A DNA stretch of 64,000 nt, from contig NZ_JADQTO010000006.1 in assembly GCF_015704865.1 (NCBI RefSeq), positions 402,264 through 466,263 on the forward strand, written 5' to 3'. Positions 44,631 to 55,327 of the stretch are shown piece by piece. Position 1 is the first letter of the stretch. Each line of letters starts with the position of its first letter. The stretch comes from Actinoplanes aureus. Its GTDB lineage: Bacteria; Actinomycetota; Actinomycetes; Mycobacteriales; Micromonosporaceae. Made by a program: the position numbers and the translations under genes. The notes beneath the pieces are model-generated. The model was not told the DNA's origin and made no database searches. It worked only from the letters and a program-made list of their open reading frames with translations.

Positions 44631-46424
44631 ATGGTCGATGGCACACTGCCGGGTGAGCGGACGCAGCCACTGCGCTCGCGGGACCCGCGCGCCCTCGGCG
44701 TCTACGAGCTGGTCGGGCGCCTCGGTGAGGGCGGCATGGGCACCGTCTATCTGGCCCGTGCGGCGAACGGCGTGCTGGTCGCGGTCAAGATGGTGCGCGC
44801 CGACCTGGCTCATGACGACGAGTTCCGCCGCCGGTTCCGCAGCGAGGTGAACCGGGCCCGTCAGGTGCCGCCGTTCTGCACCGCCGAGGTCCTCGACGCC
44901 GACCCGGACCACGAGTCGCCGTACCTCGTGGTCGAGTACGTGGACGGTCCCACCCTGGCCGAGGTGGTGGAGCAGCGCGGCCCGCTGACCAAGGCGAACC
45001 TGCACGGAGTGGCGATCGGGGTGGCCACCGCGCTCACCGCGATCCACGGCGCCGGGGTCATTCACCGCGATCTGAAACCGCGCAACGTGCTGCTGGCGCC
45101 GGGCAGCCCCAAGGTGATCGACTTCGGGATCGCCCGGGCCATGGAGGCGACCAGCGCGAACACGCGTACCGATCAGATGGTCGGCACGGTGTCCTACATG
45201 GCGCCGGAGCGCTTCAGCTCCGATCCGGACACCCCGGTGACCCCGGCCGCCGACATCTTCGCCTGGGGCAGCGTGGTGGCGTACGCGGGGACCGGCAACA
45301 CCCCGTTCCACGCCGACTCGCCGCCGGCCACCGCGGCCCGCATCCTCACCCAGCCGCCCCGGCTGGACGGTCTCAGCGGGCCGCTGCGCGACCTGGTGGC
45401 GCACGCCCTGGAGAAGGACCCGGCCAACCGGCCCAGCTCCCGCGAGCTGCTCGACCTGCTGATCTCCGGCAACGAGCGGCCGGCGGCCACCGCCGCGGCC
45501 TTCGCCGACCAGCCGGCTCTGCGCGCGGCGGCGACCGAGGCGCAGGCGGTGACCGGGGTCTCCGGCCCGCCCACCGCCGGGACGATGACGGTACCCACCC
45601 TGGACATCCCGGCGGGGATGGTCGGCTACGACGAGAACTCGATCGTCACGGTGCCGATCTCGGCGCCCCCGGGAGAAACGCCGCCCGGCCCGCCGCCGCC
45701 CGAGCCGGCCCGCCGGTGGGCACTGCCCGCCGCTGTCGCGTTCCTGATCCTCGCGGTGGTGGCCGGCGCCGTCATGCTGGCCCTCTCGCTGCGGCACCCC
45801 GGCGGCGACCAGGCGACCCCAACGGTCACCGAATCGGCGCAGCCGGCGCCGTCCGCACCGGCCACCGCACCGGACATCACCGACGGGCTGACCCGGGAGT
45901 CGCTCTGGAAGGCGACCGCCCTGCCCAACGGGAAGGCGCACTGCGAGTTCGACAACGGGCTGGTGGCCACCCGGGAGGACAGCGACCCCTTCAAGTGCAA
46001 GGGTCCGCAGGACGAGATCCCGCCGGATCTGCGGGCCGAGGTCAATGTCCGCCTGCTCACGCCGGACAGTTGCGCGACGATCTGGTTCCGCAACGTCGCG
46101 TACCACGGCTATCAGCTGCGGGTCTGCGAGCGCAACATCTACCTGGGCGAGCACGGCTCCGGCGCCGCGATCCCGGTGCTGCGCACGATGCCGCTGGGCG
46201 ACAATCCGATCGCGGTGGGCGCCGAGCACACCCGGATCGGCCTGGTGATCTCCGGGGACAAGGTGCAGGTGTCCCGGGACGGCATCGTGGTCGGCGACGC
46301 CGCGCTGACCGTGAAGGAGCTTCAGGCGGGCCGGCTGCTGCTCGGCGTGCACAGCGAGCGCGACGCGCCGCGGAACGCCCGGTACGAGGTGGCCTTCACC
46401 GACCTGAAGATCTGGTACCTCTGA
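44631..46424 (+). CDS. Membrane Ser/Thr protein kinase with extracytoplasmic domain
   Basis: 597 aa from ATG 44631 (GGGGGAG 7 bases upstream). Hanks-type kinase at ~24-285 with all key residues: GEGGMG loop, K53 (VAVKMV), HRDLKPRN (H145, D147), DFG at D164 and SYMAPE. A Pro-rich juxtamembrane segment, one membrane helix (~362-385) and an extracytoplasmic domain of ~190 residues (~405-597) follow. The domain has three or four cysteines (HCEFDNGL, FKCKG, SCATIWF, VCERN) and a beta-sandwich pattern like concanavalin-type sensors; no PASTA repeats. A PP2C phosphatase is encoded 3.5 kb away. Ligand unknown. Confidence 0.92.
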   Translation: MVDGTLPGERTQPLRSRDPRALGVYELVGRLGEGGMGTVYLARAANGVLVAVKMVRADLAHDDEFRRRFRSEVNRARQVPPFCTAEVLDADPDHESPYLVVEYVDGPTLAEVVEQRGPLTKANLHGVAIGVATALTAIHGAGVIHRDLKPRNVLLAPGSPKVIDFGIARAMEATSANTRTDQMVGTVSYMAPERFSSDPDTPVTPAADIFAWGSVVAYAGTGNTPFHADSPPATAARILTQPPRLDGLSGPLRDLVAHALEKDPANRPSSRELLDLLISGNERPAATAAAFADQPALRAAATEAQAVTGVSGPPTAGTMTVPTLDIPAGMVGYDENSIVTVPISAPPGETPPGPPPPEPARRWALPAAVAFLILAVVAGAVMLALSLRHPGGDQATPTVTESAQPAPSAPATAPDITDGLTRESLWKATALPNGKAHCEFDNGLVATREDSDPFKCKGPQDEIPPDLRAEVNVRLLTPDSCATIWFRNVAYHGYQLRVCERNIYLGEHGSGAAIPVLRTMPLGDNPIAVGAEHTRIGLVISGDKVQVSRDGIVVGDAALTVKELQAGRLLLGVHSERDAPRNARYEVAFTDLKIWYL

Positions 46425-46428
46425 CGCG

Positions 46429-46456
46429 GAAGGCCCGGGCGAACGCCCGGGCCTTC
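46429..46456. terminator. Bidirectional hairpin terminator between kinase and tex
   Basis: GAAGGCCCGGGC (46429-46440) pairs with GCCCGGGCCTTC (46445-46456) around GAAC; 12-bp perfect stem (13 if the loop closes on AA). It starts 5 bases after the kinase stop and ends 13 bases before the convergent tex stop, so it can serve both. Confidence 0.85.
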
Positions 46457-46469
46457 GCTCACTGTCCGC

Positions 46470-48848
46470 TCAGTCGCGGGTCAGCCCCGCGCGGCGCAGC
46501 GCGTCGGCCATCGCGCTGTTGGCGATTGCGCCGCCCTGACCGCCCCGCTGACCGCCGCCCTGCTGCCGGGGCTGGCGCTGCCCACCCTGGCGCTGCTGAC
46601 CGCCGCCCTGACGTTGCTGGCCACCCTGGCCGCCCTGACCGCCGCCCCGGCCACGGTCCTCGCGCGGCTGGCGCCCCTTGTTCGGCTCGTCGGACAGGCG
46701 CATGGTCAGCGAGATCCGCTTGCGGGCCTCGTCCACCTCCAGGACCCGGACCTTCACCACGTCACCGGACTTGACCACCTCGCGCGGATCCTGCACGAAC
46801 TTGTCGGAGAGCGCCGACACGTGCACGAGACCGTCCTGGTGCACGCCGATGTCGACGAACGCCCCGAACGCCGCCACGTTCGTCACCTGGCCCTCCAGGA
46901 TCATGCCCGGCTTCAGGTCGGCGATCTTCTCGACGCCCTCGGCGAAGGTGGCGGTGGTGAACGCCGGCCGCGGGTCGCGTCCCGGCTTCTCCAGTTCCTT
47001 GAGGATGTCGGTGATGGTCGGCAGGCCGACCGTGTCGGTGACGAACCGGTCCGGCCGGATCGCCTTCAGCAGCGGGCTGTTGCCGATCAGCGACCTGACG
47101 TCGGCGCCGGCGTCGGCCGCGATGGTCCGCACCACCGGGTACGACTCCGGGTGCACGCTGGAGAAGTCGAGCGGGTCCTCGCCGTCCCGGATCCGCAGGA
47201 AGCCGGCGCACTGCTCGAACGCCTTCGGCCCGAGCCGGGCCACCTTCTTGATCTCGTTGCGGTTCTTGAACCGGCCGTTCTGGTCGCGGTACAGCACGAT
47301 GTTCTCGGCCAGCCCGGCGGTGATCCCGGAGACCCGGGTGAGCAGCGGCGCCGAGGCGGTGTTGATGTCCACGCCGACGCCGTTCACGCAGTCCTCGACC
47401 ACGGCGTCCAGCGAGCGGGCCAGCTTCACCTCGGAGATGTCGTGCTGGTACTGGCCGACGCCGATCGAGCGCGGGTCGATCTTCACCAGCTCGGCGAGCG
47501 GGTCCTGGAGGCGGCGGGCGATGGAGACCGCGCCACGCAGCGAGACGTCCATCCCGGGCAGTTCCTGGGAGGCGTACGCCGAGGCGGAGTAGACCGACGC
47601 GCCGGCCTCGGAGACGACCGCCTTGGTCAGCTTGGCCTCCGGGTGCCGCTTGATCAGCTCGGCGGCCAGCTTGTCGGTCTCCCGGGACGCGGTGCCGTTG
47701 CCGATCGCGATCAGGTCGACGTTGTGCTTGGAGGCGAGCGCGGCGAGCCGGTGGATCGACTCGTCCCACTTGTTCTGCGGCACGTGCGGGTAGATCGTGT
47801 CGGTGGCGACCACCTTGCCGGTGGCGTCGACCACGGCCACCTTCACGCCGGTCCGGAAGCCCGGGTCCAGGCCCATCGTGGTCCGGGTGCCGGCCGGTGC
47901 GGCCAGGAGCAGGTCGCGCAGGTTGGCGGCGAAGACGCGTACCGCCTCGTCCTCGGCCGCCTCCCGGAGCCGCACCCGCAGGTCCGCGCCGAGGTGGATG
48001 AGAATCCGGGTCCGCCACGCCCAGCGGACCGTGTCGACCAGCCACCGGTCGCCCGGCCGGCCCTGGTCGCTGATGCCGTTGCGCCCGGCGATGCGGCCCT
48101 CGAAGTACCCCTCGTCCTCCTCGGGATGCGGCTCCATGGTGAGGTCGAGGATCTCCTCCTTCTCACCGCGCAGCATCGCCAGGATGCGGTGCGAGGGCAG
48201 CTTCGTGTACGGCTCGGCGAAGTCGAAGTAGTCGGCGAACTTGGCGCCGTCGTTCTGCTTGCCGTCGCGCACCTTGGCGACCAGCCGGCCCCGCGTCCAC
48301 ATCTGTTCGCGAAGCTCACCGATCAGGTCGGCGTCCTCGGCGAACCGCTCGATCAGGATGGCCCGGGCGCCGTCCAGCGCGGCGGCCGCGTCCGCCACGT
48401 TCTTCTCGGCGTCCACGAAGCCCTCAGCGGCCGTTCGCGGGTCTGCCGAGGGGTCACCCAGCAGTTGATCAGCCAGGGGCTCCAGGCCGGCCTCGCGGGC
48501 GATCTGCGCCTTGGTCCGCCGCTTCGGCTTGTACGGCAGGTAGATGTCCTCCAGCCGGGCCTTGGTGTCGGCCTCGAGGATCTGCCGCTCCAGAGCGTCG
48601 TCGAGCTTTCCCTGGGACCGGATCGACTCCAGCACCGCGGCCCGCCGGTCCTCCAGCTCCCGCAGGTAGCCCAGGCGCTCCTCGAGCGTACGCAGCTGGG
48701 CGTCGTCGAGCGTGCCGGTCACCTCCTTGCGGTAGCGGGCGATGAACGGCACCGTGGCCCCGCCGTCGAGCAGCTCGACCGCGGCCGTCACCTGCCCTTC
48801 CCGGACCCCGAGTTCGGAGGCAATGCGTTGATGGATCGCTGTCGTCAC
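46470..48848 (-). CDS. tex: Tex-family RNA-binding transcription accessory protein
   Basis: 792 aa. Domain order is canonical: N-terminal helical Tex domain ([38 protein letters not shown]), YqgF/RNase-H-like domain ([19 protein letters not shown]), helix-hairpin-helix region ([44 protein letters not shown]) and S1 RNA-binding domain ([31 protein letters not shown]). The last ~60 residues are an unusual Gly/Gln/Arg-rich tail ([15 protein letters not shown] and similar) ending [14 protein letters not shown]. Role: transcription/RNA quality control in the cytosol. Start is the GTG at 48848; the ribosome-binding site is unclear. Confidence 0.92.
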   Translation of the reverse strand: MTTAIHQRIASELGVREGQVTAAVELLDGGATVPFIARYRKEVTGTLDDAQLRTLEERLGYLRELEDRRAAVLESIRSQGKLDDALERQILEADTKARLEDIYLPYKPKRRTKAQIAREAGLEPLADQLLGDPSADPRTAAEGFVDAEKNVADAAAALDGARAILIERFAEDADLIGELREQMWTRGRLVAKVRDGKQNDGAKFADYFDFAEPYTKLPSHRILAMLRGEKEEILDLTMEPHPEEDEGYFEGRIAGRNGISDQGRPGDRWLVDTVRWAWRTRILIHLGADLRVRLREAAEDEAVRVFAANLRDLLLAAPAGTRTTMGLDPGFRTGVKVAVVDATGKVVATDTIYPHVPQNKWDESIHRLAALASKHNVDLIAIGNGTASRETDKLAAELIKRHPEAKLTKAVVSEAGASVYSASAYASQELPGMDVSLRGAVSIARRLQDPLAELVKIDPRSIGVGQYQHDISEVKLARSLDAVVEDCVNGVGVDINTASAPLLTRVSGITAGLAENIVLYRDQNGRFKNRNEIKKVARLGPKAFEQCAGFLRIRDGEDPLDFSSVHPESYPVVRTIAADAGADVRSLIGNSPLLKAIRPDRFVTDTVGLPTITDILKELEKPGRDPRPAFTTATFAEGVEKIADLKPGMILEGQVTNVAAFGAFVDIGVHQDGLVHVSALSDKFVQDPREVVKSGDVVKVRVLEVDEARKRISLTMRLSDEPNKGRQPREDRGRGGGQGGQGGQQRQGGGQQRQGGQRQPRQQGGGQRGGQGGAIANSAMADALRRAGLTRD

Positions 48849-48913
48849 GACGTCGATTGTTACCGAGGCGGCTGTGCCTTGTCGCGCCGCCCCGCAGGGC
48901 GCACGACGGACGA

Positions 48914-49891
48914 TCACCCGGCGGACGGTGCCGGCAGGGTCTTCAGATCACGCGGGGCACGATGTGATACGGCCCAGAGCGCGGCTTCGGTACGGGACGC
49001 GGCACCGGTCTTGCGCAGCAGGTTCGACACGTGCACGGTCACCGTCCGCACCGAGATGCCGAGCGCGGTGGCGATCTGCTTGTTCGACATCCCCTCGGCC
49101 AGGCAGCCGAGCACCTCCCGTTCCCGTGCGGTCAGGTCGGCGCGGCGGCCGAGCAGGGATTCCGGCCCGTCGGCGCCCTCCACGGCGAGCAGCTCGCTGA
49201 GCCGGTACGGGTTGCCCTCGGTGCGTTGCCAGACGGCCGCGACGAGATCCGGGCCGGGCGTCCGCTCGTACCGTTGCTCCAGAACCTCGGCCACCTCGGC
49301 CGGGCGCAGCGCGCCCAGATGGCGCCGCACCGTGCCCGGCCGGCCCGCCAGGCGGGCCAGCGTCCGTGCGGTGAGCCGCGGCGACACCGCGGCCTCCGGC
49401 GGCTGGCTGGTGACCAGCAGCAGCGCCGGAAGGTCCGCCGCGGCCAGCTCGGCGACCAGGTTCAGGCTGGCCGGGTCGAGTGCGTGGAGATCTTCCACCA
49501 CGAGTACGGTCGGGCGGCCGCCCACCAGCTCGCGGACGGTCGACACCGCCAGCCGCAGCAACGCGTCCGGCGTGTACCGCTCGCGAGGGACGTCCGGATC
49601 CTGCTTGAGCCAGGCGAGAGCGCCCGCCGGTACCTCGATGTCGCGAATGTCACGACCGGCCAGGACGGCGGCGAGCCAGTCGTACGGCGCCGGCGAGTGC
49701 ACCCGCGCCGCGCCGGCCAGCACCGGCATCGACTTCTCGGCGTGCCGCAGTGCGGTCACCAGGGTGCTCTTGCCGGTGCCCGGATCGCCCGTGACCAGCG
49801 CGGTCACCGGCCCGCCGCCGGAGCGCACCAGGGCGCAGGAGCGCCGCAGCTCGGCCAGCGCGGGGCCGCGACCCACCATCGTCACCGCCAT
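48914..49891 (-). CDS. Short LuxR-type ATPase transcriptional regulator
   Basis: 325 aa. N-terminal AAA-type ATPase with Walker [16 protein letters not shown] (~37-50) and Walker B-like [14 protein letters not shown] winged/helical mid-part and a C-terminal LuxR helix-turn-helix follow (~255-315; [44 protein letters not shown]). Much shorter than classic LAL regulators (~900 aa), lacking the tetratricopeptide region. Starts at 49891 or 49879 are both possible. Divergent from the PP2C gene over a 64-bp gap. Target genes unknown. Confidence 0.85.
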   Translation of the reverse strand: MAVTMVGRGPALAELRRSCALVRSGGGPVTALVTGDPGTGKSTLVTALRHAEKSMPVLAGAARVHSPAPYDWLAAVLAGRDIRDIEVPAGALAWLKQDPDVPRERYTPDALLRLAVSTVRELVGGRPTVLVVEDLHALDPASLNLVAELAAADLPALLLVTSQPPEAAVSPRLTARTLARLAGRPGTVRRHLGALRPAEVAEVLEQRYERTPGPDLVAAVWQRTEGNPYRLSELLAVEGADGPESLLGRRADLTAREREVLGCLAEGMSNKQIATALGISVRTVTVHVSNLLRKTGAASRTEAALWAVSHRAPRDLKTLPAPSAG

Positions 49892-49955
49892 CACCACCCA
49901 ACACTACGTAGGAGGTACTAGAGACAACCGATTGGGCCTTTGGCACTCTTGTCAC

Positions 49956-50675
49956 ATGACGCTTGCTGTCCGGGCGGTCGCCGCCACTGATCAGGGCCTG
50001 GTCCGGTCCAACAACGAAGACGCCGTCTTCGTCGGTAATCGACTCTTCGTGGTGGCGGACGGCATGGGCGGCCTCCCGGCCGGCGAGCTGGCGAGCGACA
50101 TCCTGGTGCAGACGCTCAGCGTGGTCGACACGGCGCCGGACAACGGCGAGCCCCTCCAGGATCTGATCAGCGCCCTGGAGACGGCCAACCAGCGGATCGA
50201 GGCGGCGGTCGCCGACGACGACGCCCGCGACGGCATGGGTACGACGGTGACCGCGCTGCTGCTCTCCGGGGACCGGCTGGCCGCTCTCAACGTCGGCGAC
50301 TCCCGCTGCTACCTGCTGCGCGACGGCGAGTTCACCCAGCTCACCCGCGACGACACCTACGTTCAGGCGCTCGTCGACCAGGGCGTGCTCACCCCGGACG
50401 ACGCCCGCCGCCACCCGCAGCGGGCCCTGGTCACGCAGGCCGTGCAGGGTGGCCCGTTCCGCCCGGCCGGCCGGATGATCCCGGCCCGGATCGGCGACCG
50501 GTACCTGCTGTGCAGTGACGGGCTCTCCGACTACGTCGAGGACGCGGTGATCGCGCAGACGCTGCGCGAGGTCGAGGACCGCAAGACGTGCGCCGCCGAA
50601 CTGGTGCAGCGCACGCTCGACAACGGCGCTCCGGACAACGTCACGGTGATCGTCGCCGACGTCGTCGAGGCCTAG
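49956..50675 (+). CDS. PP2C-type Ser/Thr protein phosphatase
   Basis: 239 aa, soluble. All metal-binding motifs present: DQGLVRSNNEDAV (D12 region), FVVADGMGG, GDSRCYLLRDG, LLCSDGLSDYV and APDNVTVIV. Resembles PstP/PrpC-type phosphatases that reverse Hanks-kinase phosphorylation, but has no membrane anchor. No ribosome-binding site near the ATG (AGGAGGT is 40 bases away), so it may be leaderless. The kinase at 44631-46424 is a candidate partner. Its stop overlaps that of the convergent downstream gene by 4 bp. Confidence 0.92.
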   Translation: MTLAVRAVAATDQGLVRSNNEDAVFVGNRLFVVADGMGGLPAGELASDILVQTLSVVDTAPDNGEPLQDLISALETANQRIEAAVADDDARDGMGTTVTALLLSGDRLAALNVGDSRCYLLRDGEFTQLTRDDTYVQALVDQGVLTPDDARRHPQRALVTQAVQGGPFRPAGRMIPARIGDRYLLCSDGLSDYVEDAVIAQTLREVEDRKTCAAELVQRTLDNGAPDNVTVIVADVVEA

Positions 50676-51175
50676 GTGGCGGCTCGCTGTTCCCGCAGCA
50701 CGGTCTCGATCAGCTCGACCACCTGGCTGGAGTACTGATCACGGACGTGCGGCCAGAGGACCTGGAACTCCGGTGTCGCCACATCGAGTTCGACCACCCG
50801 GCGCCAGCCGTTCCAGACGTCCTCCTCGAGTAGCCGGGACCGGTATCCGGCGTAGGTCGACGCGTGCACGTCGATGCGGTTGAAGAGGAACAGCGAGCGC
50901 AGATTCTCGGTGTGCGATCCGATGGGAATGCCGCGCGTGCCGAGAAACCAGGCCAGCAGCCGCTCGTCGGAGACCAGGAACGGGACGTTGAACTCGGTGG
51001 CGTAGTGATCGAGGTTCCGGGCCACCTCCTGTTTCAACAGCGAGGAGGAGATCTGTACCTGTTTGGCGGTTTCGGCGGCCTGCATACCGGTCGCCCTGGC
51101 CTGCCGGTAGTTGAGTAGGAGGGCCACCGCGACCGCTGCCAGCGAGAACGTCTGCAATGCGTCGGACAGATCCAC
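50672..51175 (-). CDS. Membrane-anchored hypothetical protein (DUF6082-like)
   Basis: 167 aa from GTG 51175, selected because GGGGAGGG lies 7 bases upstream (an ATG at 51229 is in frame without one). One N-terminal membrane helix (LQTFSLAAVAVALLLNYRQA), a coiled-coil-like segment (AETAKQVQISSSLLKQEVARNL) and a helical globular part (DVWNGWRRVVELDVATPEFQVLWPHVRDQYS). This layout resembles actinobacterial DUF6082 proteins; tentative. Function unknown. Confidence 0.65.
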   Translation of the reverse strand: MDLSDALQTFSLAAVAVALLLNYRQARATGMQAAETAKQVQISSSLLKQEVARNLDHYATEFNVPFLVSDERLLAWFLGTRGIPIGSHTENLRSLFLFNRIDVHASTYAGYRSRLLEEDVWNGWRRVVELDVATPEFQVLWPHVRDQYSSQVVELIETVLREQRAAT

Positions 51176-51276
51176 GCCAAGCCCTCCCCGAACCGGACCG
51201 GCGAGATCGCCGTATGTAGATGTTTTCATGTGCCGGTGCGGCGGTCGAGATCCACGGGACAGCGAGGGCATATCCT

Positions 51277-51819
51277 GTGCGCGTGCTGATCGCAACGGAG
51301 CGACTTGTCCTGCGGCGCTTCCGGGCGTCGGACGCTGCCGCCCTGGCGGCCTACCGGTCGGCCCCGGAGGTGGCGCGCTACCAGTCGTGGGACGCGCCGT
51401 TCCCGGCCGAGAAGGCGGTGGTCGCGGTCCGCAACTTCGCAGCCGGCACGCCCGACCGGCCGGGGCATTTCCAGTACGGGATCGAGCACGCCGCGGACCG
51501 GGTGCTGATCGGGGACGTCTACGTGCGCCTGCACGACAACCTGAAGCAGGCGGAGATCGGGTTCACGCTGGCCCCGGCGTACCAGAAACGGGGTTATGCG
51601 ACCGAGGCCGTGCGGGCCGTGCTGGACCGCTTGTTCCGCCTACAGGGGCTGCACAAGGTGACCGGGGAGTGCGACGCGCGGAACAAGGCGTCGGCGGCCC
51701 TGATGGAGCGGCTGGGGTTCCAGCGGGAGGGCCTGCTGCGGCAGCAGACCTACATCAAGGGTGAGTGGACCGACGACCTGATCTACGGCCTCCTCGGCAC
51801 CGAGTGGGGACGGGCCTGA
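51277..51819 (+). CDS. GNAT-family N-acetyltransferase
   Basis: 180 aa from GTG 51277 (GCGAGGG 8 bases upstream). RimJ/RimL-type GNAT fold: LIATERLVLRRFRASDAAALAAYRS at the N-terminus, the acetyl-CoA pyrophosphate loop YQKRGYATEAVRAVLDRLF, and CDARNKASAALMERLGFQREG. It acetylates an amine, possibly a protein N-terminus or a small molecule; the substrate is not predictable. The stop codon lies in the loop of a hairpin terminator. Confidence 0.9.
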   Translation: MRVLIATERLVLRRFRASDAAALAAYRSAPEVARYQSWDAPFPAEKAVVAVRNFAAGTPDRPGHFQYGIEHAADRVLIGDVYVRLHDNLKQAEIGFTLAPAYQKRGYATEAVRAVLDRLFRLQGLHKVTGECDARNKASAALMERLGFQREGLLRQQTYIKGEWTDDLIYGLLGTEWGRA

Positions 51820-51829
51820 GCCCGTCCCC
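51806..51829. terminator. Hairpin terminator overlapping the GNAT stop codon
   Basis: GGGGACGGGC (51806-51815) pairs perfectly with GCCCGTCCCC (51820-51829); the 4-base loop CTGA contains the TGA stop of the acetyltransferase gene. The stem also lies 10 bases past the glgB stop on the other strand, so it may terminate both convergent transcripts. Confidence 0.7.
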
Positions 51830-51839
51830 GGCTCGATGG

Positions 51840-53990
51840 TCAGCCTTCGTGACGGAGCCAGACTGCCCCTAGCGGGGGGACCCGCAGTGAGACCGAGGCG
51901 TCGAAGCCGTGCCAGGGCAGGTTCTCCGCCTCGACGGCGCCCATGTTGCCGACGCCCGAGCCGCCGTACAGCTCGCTGTCCGTGTTGATCACCTCGGCCC
52001 AGCGGCCGGGACGGGGCAGGCCGATGCGGTAGCCCTCGTGCGGGACCGCGGCGAAGTTGACGATGCACGCCATGGTGTCGCCGTTCGGCGCGAACCGGAC
52101 GAACGAGAACGTGTTGTGCTGTGAGTCCTCGCTGGTGATCCAGCGGAAGCCGGACGGGTTGGTGTCCTGCGTCCAGATCGCCGGAGTGTCCCGGTAGACC
52201 CGGTTCAGGTCGCCGACCAGGCGCTTGACGCCGGCGTGCTGCGGGTCGTCGAGCAGGTGCCAGTGCAGGCCGCCGCCCTCGTTCCACTCGAACTCGTCGC
52301 CCATCTCGGCGCCCATGAACAGCAGCTGCTTACCGGTGAACGCCCACATGAAACCGAGCAGGGCCCGGGTGTTGGCCAGCTTCTGCCAGAGGTCGCCGGG
52401 CATCTTGCCGGTCAGCGAGCCCTTGCCGTGGACCACCTCGTCGTGGCTGATCGGCAGGATGTAGTTCTCGCTCCACGCGTAGACCGTCGCGAAGGTCATC
52501 TGGTGGTGGTGCCACTGCCGGTAGATCGGCTCCTTGGTCATGTAGGTCAAGGTGTCGTTCATCCAGCCCATGTTCCACTTGAACCCGAAGCCGAGACCGC
52601 CCAGGTGGGTGGGGCGGGTGACGCCGGGCCACGCCGTGGACTCCTCGGCGATCGTCACTACACCGGGGTGGTGCTTGTAGACGGTCGCGTTCATCTCCTG
52701 GAGGAAGCTGATCGCGTCCAGGTTCTCCCGGCCGCCGTACTGGTTCGGGGTCCACTCGCCGTCCTTGCGGGAGTAGTCCAGGTACAGCATCGAGGCGACC
52801 GCGTCGACCCGCAGACCGTCGGCGTGGAACTCCTCGCACCAGTAGAGCGCGTTCGCCACCAGGAAGTTGCGGACCTCCTTGCGGCCGAAGTCGAAGACGT
52901 ACGTGCCCCAGTCCGGGTGCTCGCCGCGCCGCCAGTCGCCGTGCTCGTAGAGCGGGGTGCCGTCGAAGCGGGCCAGGGCCCACTCGTCCTTCGGGAAGTG
53001 CGCGGGCACCCAGTCCAGGATCACGCCGATGCCGGCCTGGTGCAGCTTGTCGACCAGGTGGCGGAACTCGTCGGGGGTGCCGAACCGTGAGGTCGGGGCG
53101 TAGTAGCCGGTGACCTGGTAACCCCAGGAGCCGCCGAACGGGTGCTCCATCACCGGCATCAGCTCGACGTGCGTGAAGCCGGTCTCCAGCACGTACTCGA
53201 CCAGCTGCTCGGCCAGCTCGACGTAGGTCAGCCCGGGCCGCCAGGAGCCCAGGTGCACCTCATAGACGCTGGTCGGCTCCTGGTGCCACGCCTTGCGGGC
53301 GCGCTCGCGCATCCAGTCCTCGTCGTGCCACTGGTACGACGACTGGTAGACCACCGACGCGGTGGCCGGCGGGACCTCCGCGTACTGGGCGATCGGGTCG
53401 GCGTGCTCACGCCAGACGCCGTCCCGGCCCAGGATCTTGAACTTGTACTTGGTGCCGATGTGCGCGGTCGGAACGTAGATCTCCCAGACGCCGCTGGAAC
53501 CGAGCGAGCGCATCGGCCACCCGTCGTACGGCCCCCAGCCGGAGAAGTCGCCGATCACCTGGACGCCGCGGGCGCTCGGCGCCCACACCCCGAACGCCAC
53601 GCCGGTGCCGCGCGGCTGCGCGCCGAGCACCTTCCACAGCTTCTCGTGCCGGCCCTCACCGATCAGGTGCAGGTCCAGCTCACCGAGGGTGGGCAGATGC
53701 CGGTACGGGTCGTCGCACTGCGTCCCGTCCACGTCCAGGCGGTAGTCGAGCACCGTGCCCGGCAACTCGGCCGCGAAGATCCCGTCCTCGTGCACCAGGG
53801 TCATCTCGTACCGTTCACCGTCGTGCAGGACCGCGACGGCCTCGGCGCCCTTGCGCAACGTACGGATCACGGTGTGCCCGCCGTGCGGATGCGCGCCCAG
53901 GATGGCGTGCGGATCGTGGGTGTCCCCGGCGATCACGCTGTTCATGGCCCGCTTGTCGGCGGCCAGGCGAGAGCTGCTGTGCCCGATCAT
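51840..53990 (-). CDS. glgB: 1,4-alpha-glucan branching enzyme
   Basis: 716 aa GH13. N-terminal carbohydrate-binding beta domains (~30-220; [20 protein letters not shown]), central barrel with the catalytic nucleophile in [16 protein letters not shown], acid/base in TIAEEST and transition-state aspartate in [11 protein letters not shown], then a C-terminal beta domain. It introduces alpha-1,6 branches into the linear glucan made by GlgE. The ATG at 53990 overlaps the maltokinase stop (ATGA) and is preceded by GGAGGAA. Last gene of the glgE-treS-mak-glgB operon. Confidence 0.96.
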   Translation of the reverse strand: MIGHSSSRLAADKRAMNSVIAGDTHDPHAILGAHPHGGHTVIRTLRKGAEAVAVLHDGERYEMTLVHEDGIFAAELPGTVLDYRLDVDGTQCDDPYRHLPTLGELDLHLIGEGRHEKLWKVLGAQPRGTGVAFGVWAPSARGVQVIGDFSGWGPYDGWPMRSLGSSGVWEIYVPTAHIGTKYKFKILGRDGVWREHADPIAQYAEVPPATASVVYQSSYQWHDEDWMRERARKAWHQEPTSVYEVHLGSWRPGLTYVELAEQLVEYVLETGFTHVELMPVMEHPFGGSWGYQVTGYYAPTSRFGTPDEFRHLVDKLHQAGIGVILDWVPAHFPKDEWALARFDGTPLYEHGDWRRGEHPDWGTYVFDFGRKEVRNFLVANALYWCEEFHADGLRVDAVASMLYLDYSRKDGEWTPNQYGGRENLDAISFLQEMNATVYKHHPGVVTIAEESTAWPGVTRPTHLGGLGFGFKWNMGWMNDTLTYMTKEPIYRQWHHHQMTFATVYAWSENYILPISHDEVVHGKGSLTGKMPGDLWQKLANTRALLGFMWAFTGKQLLFMGAEMGDEFEWNEGGGLHWHLLDDPQHAGVKRLVGDLNRVYRDTPAIWTQDTNPSGFRWITSEDSQHNTFSFVRFAPNGDTMACIVNFAAVPHEGYRIGLPRPGRWAEVINTDSELYGGSGVGNMGAVEAENLPWHGFDASVSLRVPPLGAVWLRHEG

Positions 53991-55327
53991 GGCTTGGGAA
54001 TTCCTCCGGGGGTCTCGTCGATCAGCCGCGTGATGGACCGCAGGGGGATCCGCAGCCAACCGGGGCGGTGCCGGGACTCGTACGCGGCCTCGTAGACCGC
54101 CTTGTCCAGTTCGTACGCCGCCAGCAGCGCACCACGCGACCGAGGGTCGATGCCGGCCGCCCGCGCGTACCCGTCGCAGAACGCGGCCCGGTTGCGGTCC
54201 ACCCACTCCCGGGCGCGCGCGGCCAGGTGCTCGTCCTCGTCCTGGTCCACCAGCAGTTGATAGGCGGCGTACTCGTAGGAGCGCAGCACACCGGCCACGT
54301 CCCGCAGCGGCGAGTCCGGCAGGCGGCGCTCGTCGAGCGGCTGGCCGGGCTCGCCCTCGAAGTCGATCAGCAGCCACGCCTCGGGGGTGCGCAGCACCTG
54401 TCCGAGGTGCAGGTCGCCGTGGATCCGCTGGACGACGACCTGTTCGCCGGTGAGCTCGGTGAACCGGTCGGTGATCGCCGGGACGTACTGCTGCAGCTCG
54501 GGCACCGCGTTGGCGGCGTTGCGCAGCCGGGCGAGGACCGCGTCCAGCGGGAACGGGGCCGGTCCGGCGCCCATCTCCTCGGCGAGCGTGAGGTGCACCG
54601 AGGCGACGGCCTCACCGAGCCGGAACGATTCGCCCTGGAAGTCGCCACCCACCTCGTCGGCCGCGAACGCCGCGTCGGCGAACAGGTCGCGGGCCGACGC
54701 GGTCGCCATGGCCCAGCCCTCGGCGGAGTTGACCGCGTACTCGGTGACCATGCCGAGCGAGCACGGGCCGCCGGAGTCGGAGGCCTCGAACGAGCCGAGC
54801 AGCCGGGCCACGTGCGGGTTGCCGGCCCGGCCGAGCACCCGGTTGAGCTCGATGTCCGGGTTGATGCCACAGGTGACCCGCCGGAACACCTTGAGGATCG
54901 CGTCCTCGTCGAAGATCACGCTGGTGTTGCTCTGCTCGGCGTCGAAGACGCGGGGCCAGGCCTCGAGGGGAAGGGTGGTGTCCGGCTCCTTCTCGAAGGT
55001 GACGTCACCGACCGGCTCGGAGCGGTCGACCAGCCCCAGCAGGTAGCGGGCCGCCGCCGGGTCGTAGAGCGCGTCGTAGCCGGTCCGCCCGTCGTCGGCG
55101 GTGCCGATCGTGGCGACCGAGCTGTACTCCGGGACCGGGCCGGCACCCCAGCCGACCGGGATCTGGTACCGCTCGGAACTGCCGTCGGTGTACTCGACGT
55201 CGACGAGCACCAGCTCCAGGTCGTCGCCGAGCGGCGTGGCGGACGCCTCCTTGATGGACGCGACGACTCGGCTGCGTCCCGCGTACCAGCGTTGTTTCGG
55301 TAACCACTCGGCGAAAGGCAGCGTCAT
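53987..55327 (-). CDS. mak: Maltokinase
   Basis: 446 aa. Phosphorylates maltose to maltose-1-phosphate with ATP, feeding GlgE. Motifs: N-terminal cap [18 protein letters not shown], hinge-like [16 protein letters not shown], catalytic [11 protein letters not shown] and metal-binding LIDFEGEP, as in mycobacterial Pep2/Mak. GGAGGAG is 5 bases before the ATG. Overlaps both neighbours by 4 bp (treS upstream, glgB downstream). Not fused to treS, unlike in some bacteria. Confidence 0.95.
   Translation of the reverse strand: MTLPFAEWLPKQRWYAGRSRVVASIKEASATPLGDDLELVLVDVEYTDGSSERYQIPVGWGAGPVPEYSSVATIGTADDGRTGYDALYDPAAARYLLGLVDRSEPVGDVTFEKEPDTTLPLEAWPRVFDAEQSNTSVIFDEDAILKVFRRVTCGINPDIELNRVLGRAGNPHVARLLGSFEASDSGGPCSLGMVTEYAVNSAEGWAMATASARDLFADAAFAADEVGGDFQGESFRLGEAVASVHLTLAEEMGAGPAPFPLDAVLARLRNAANAVPELQQYVPAITDRFTELTGEQVVVQRIHGDLHLGQVLRTPEAWLLIDFEGEPGQPLDERRLPDSPLRDVAGVLRSYEYAAYQLLVDQDEDEHLAARAREWVDRNRAAFCDGYARAAGIDPRSRGALLAAYELDKAVYEAAYESRHRPGWLRIPLRSITRLIDETPGGIPKP

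Noticed and set aside
46614..50675. 1353-codon plus-strand frame ending in PP2C
   Set aside because: Only the last ~240 codons (from 49956) are a real gene; the rest is antisense to tex and the LuxR gene.
51210..51232. ATGTAGATG half-site similar to the 17942-17965 palindrome, between the DUF6082-like and GNAT genes
   Set aside because: Only one 9-base arm matches and the other half is TTTTCATG; too weak to call a second operator.
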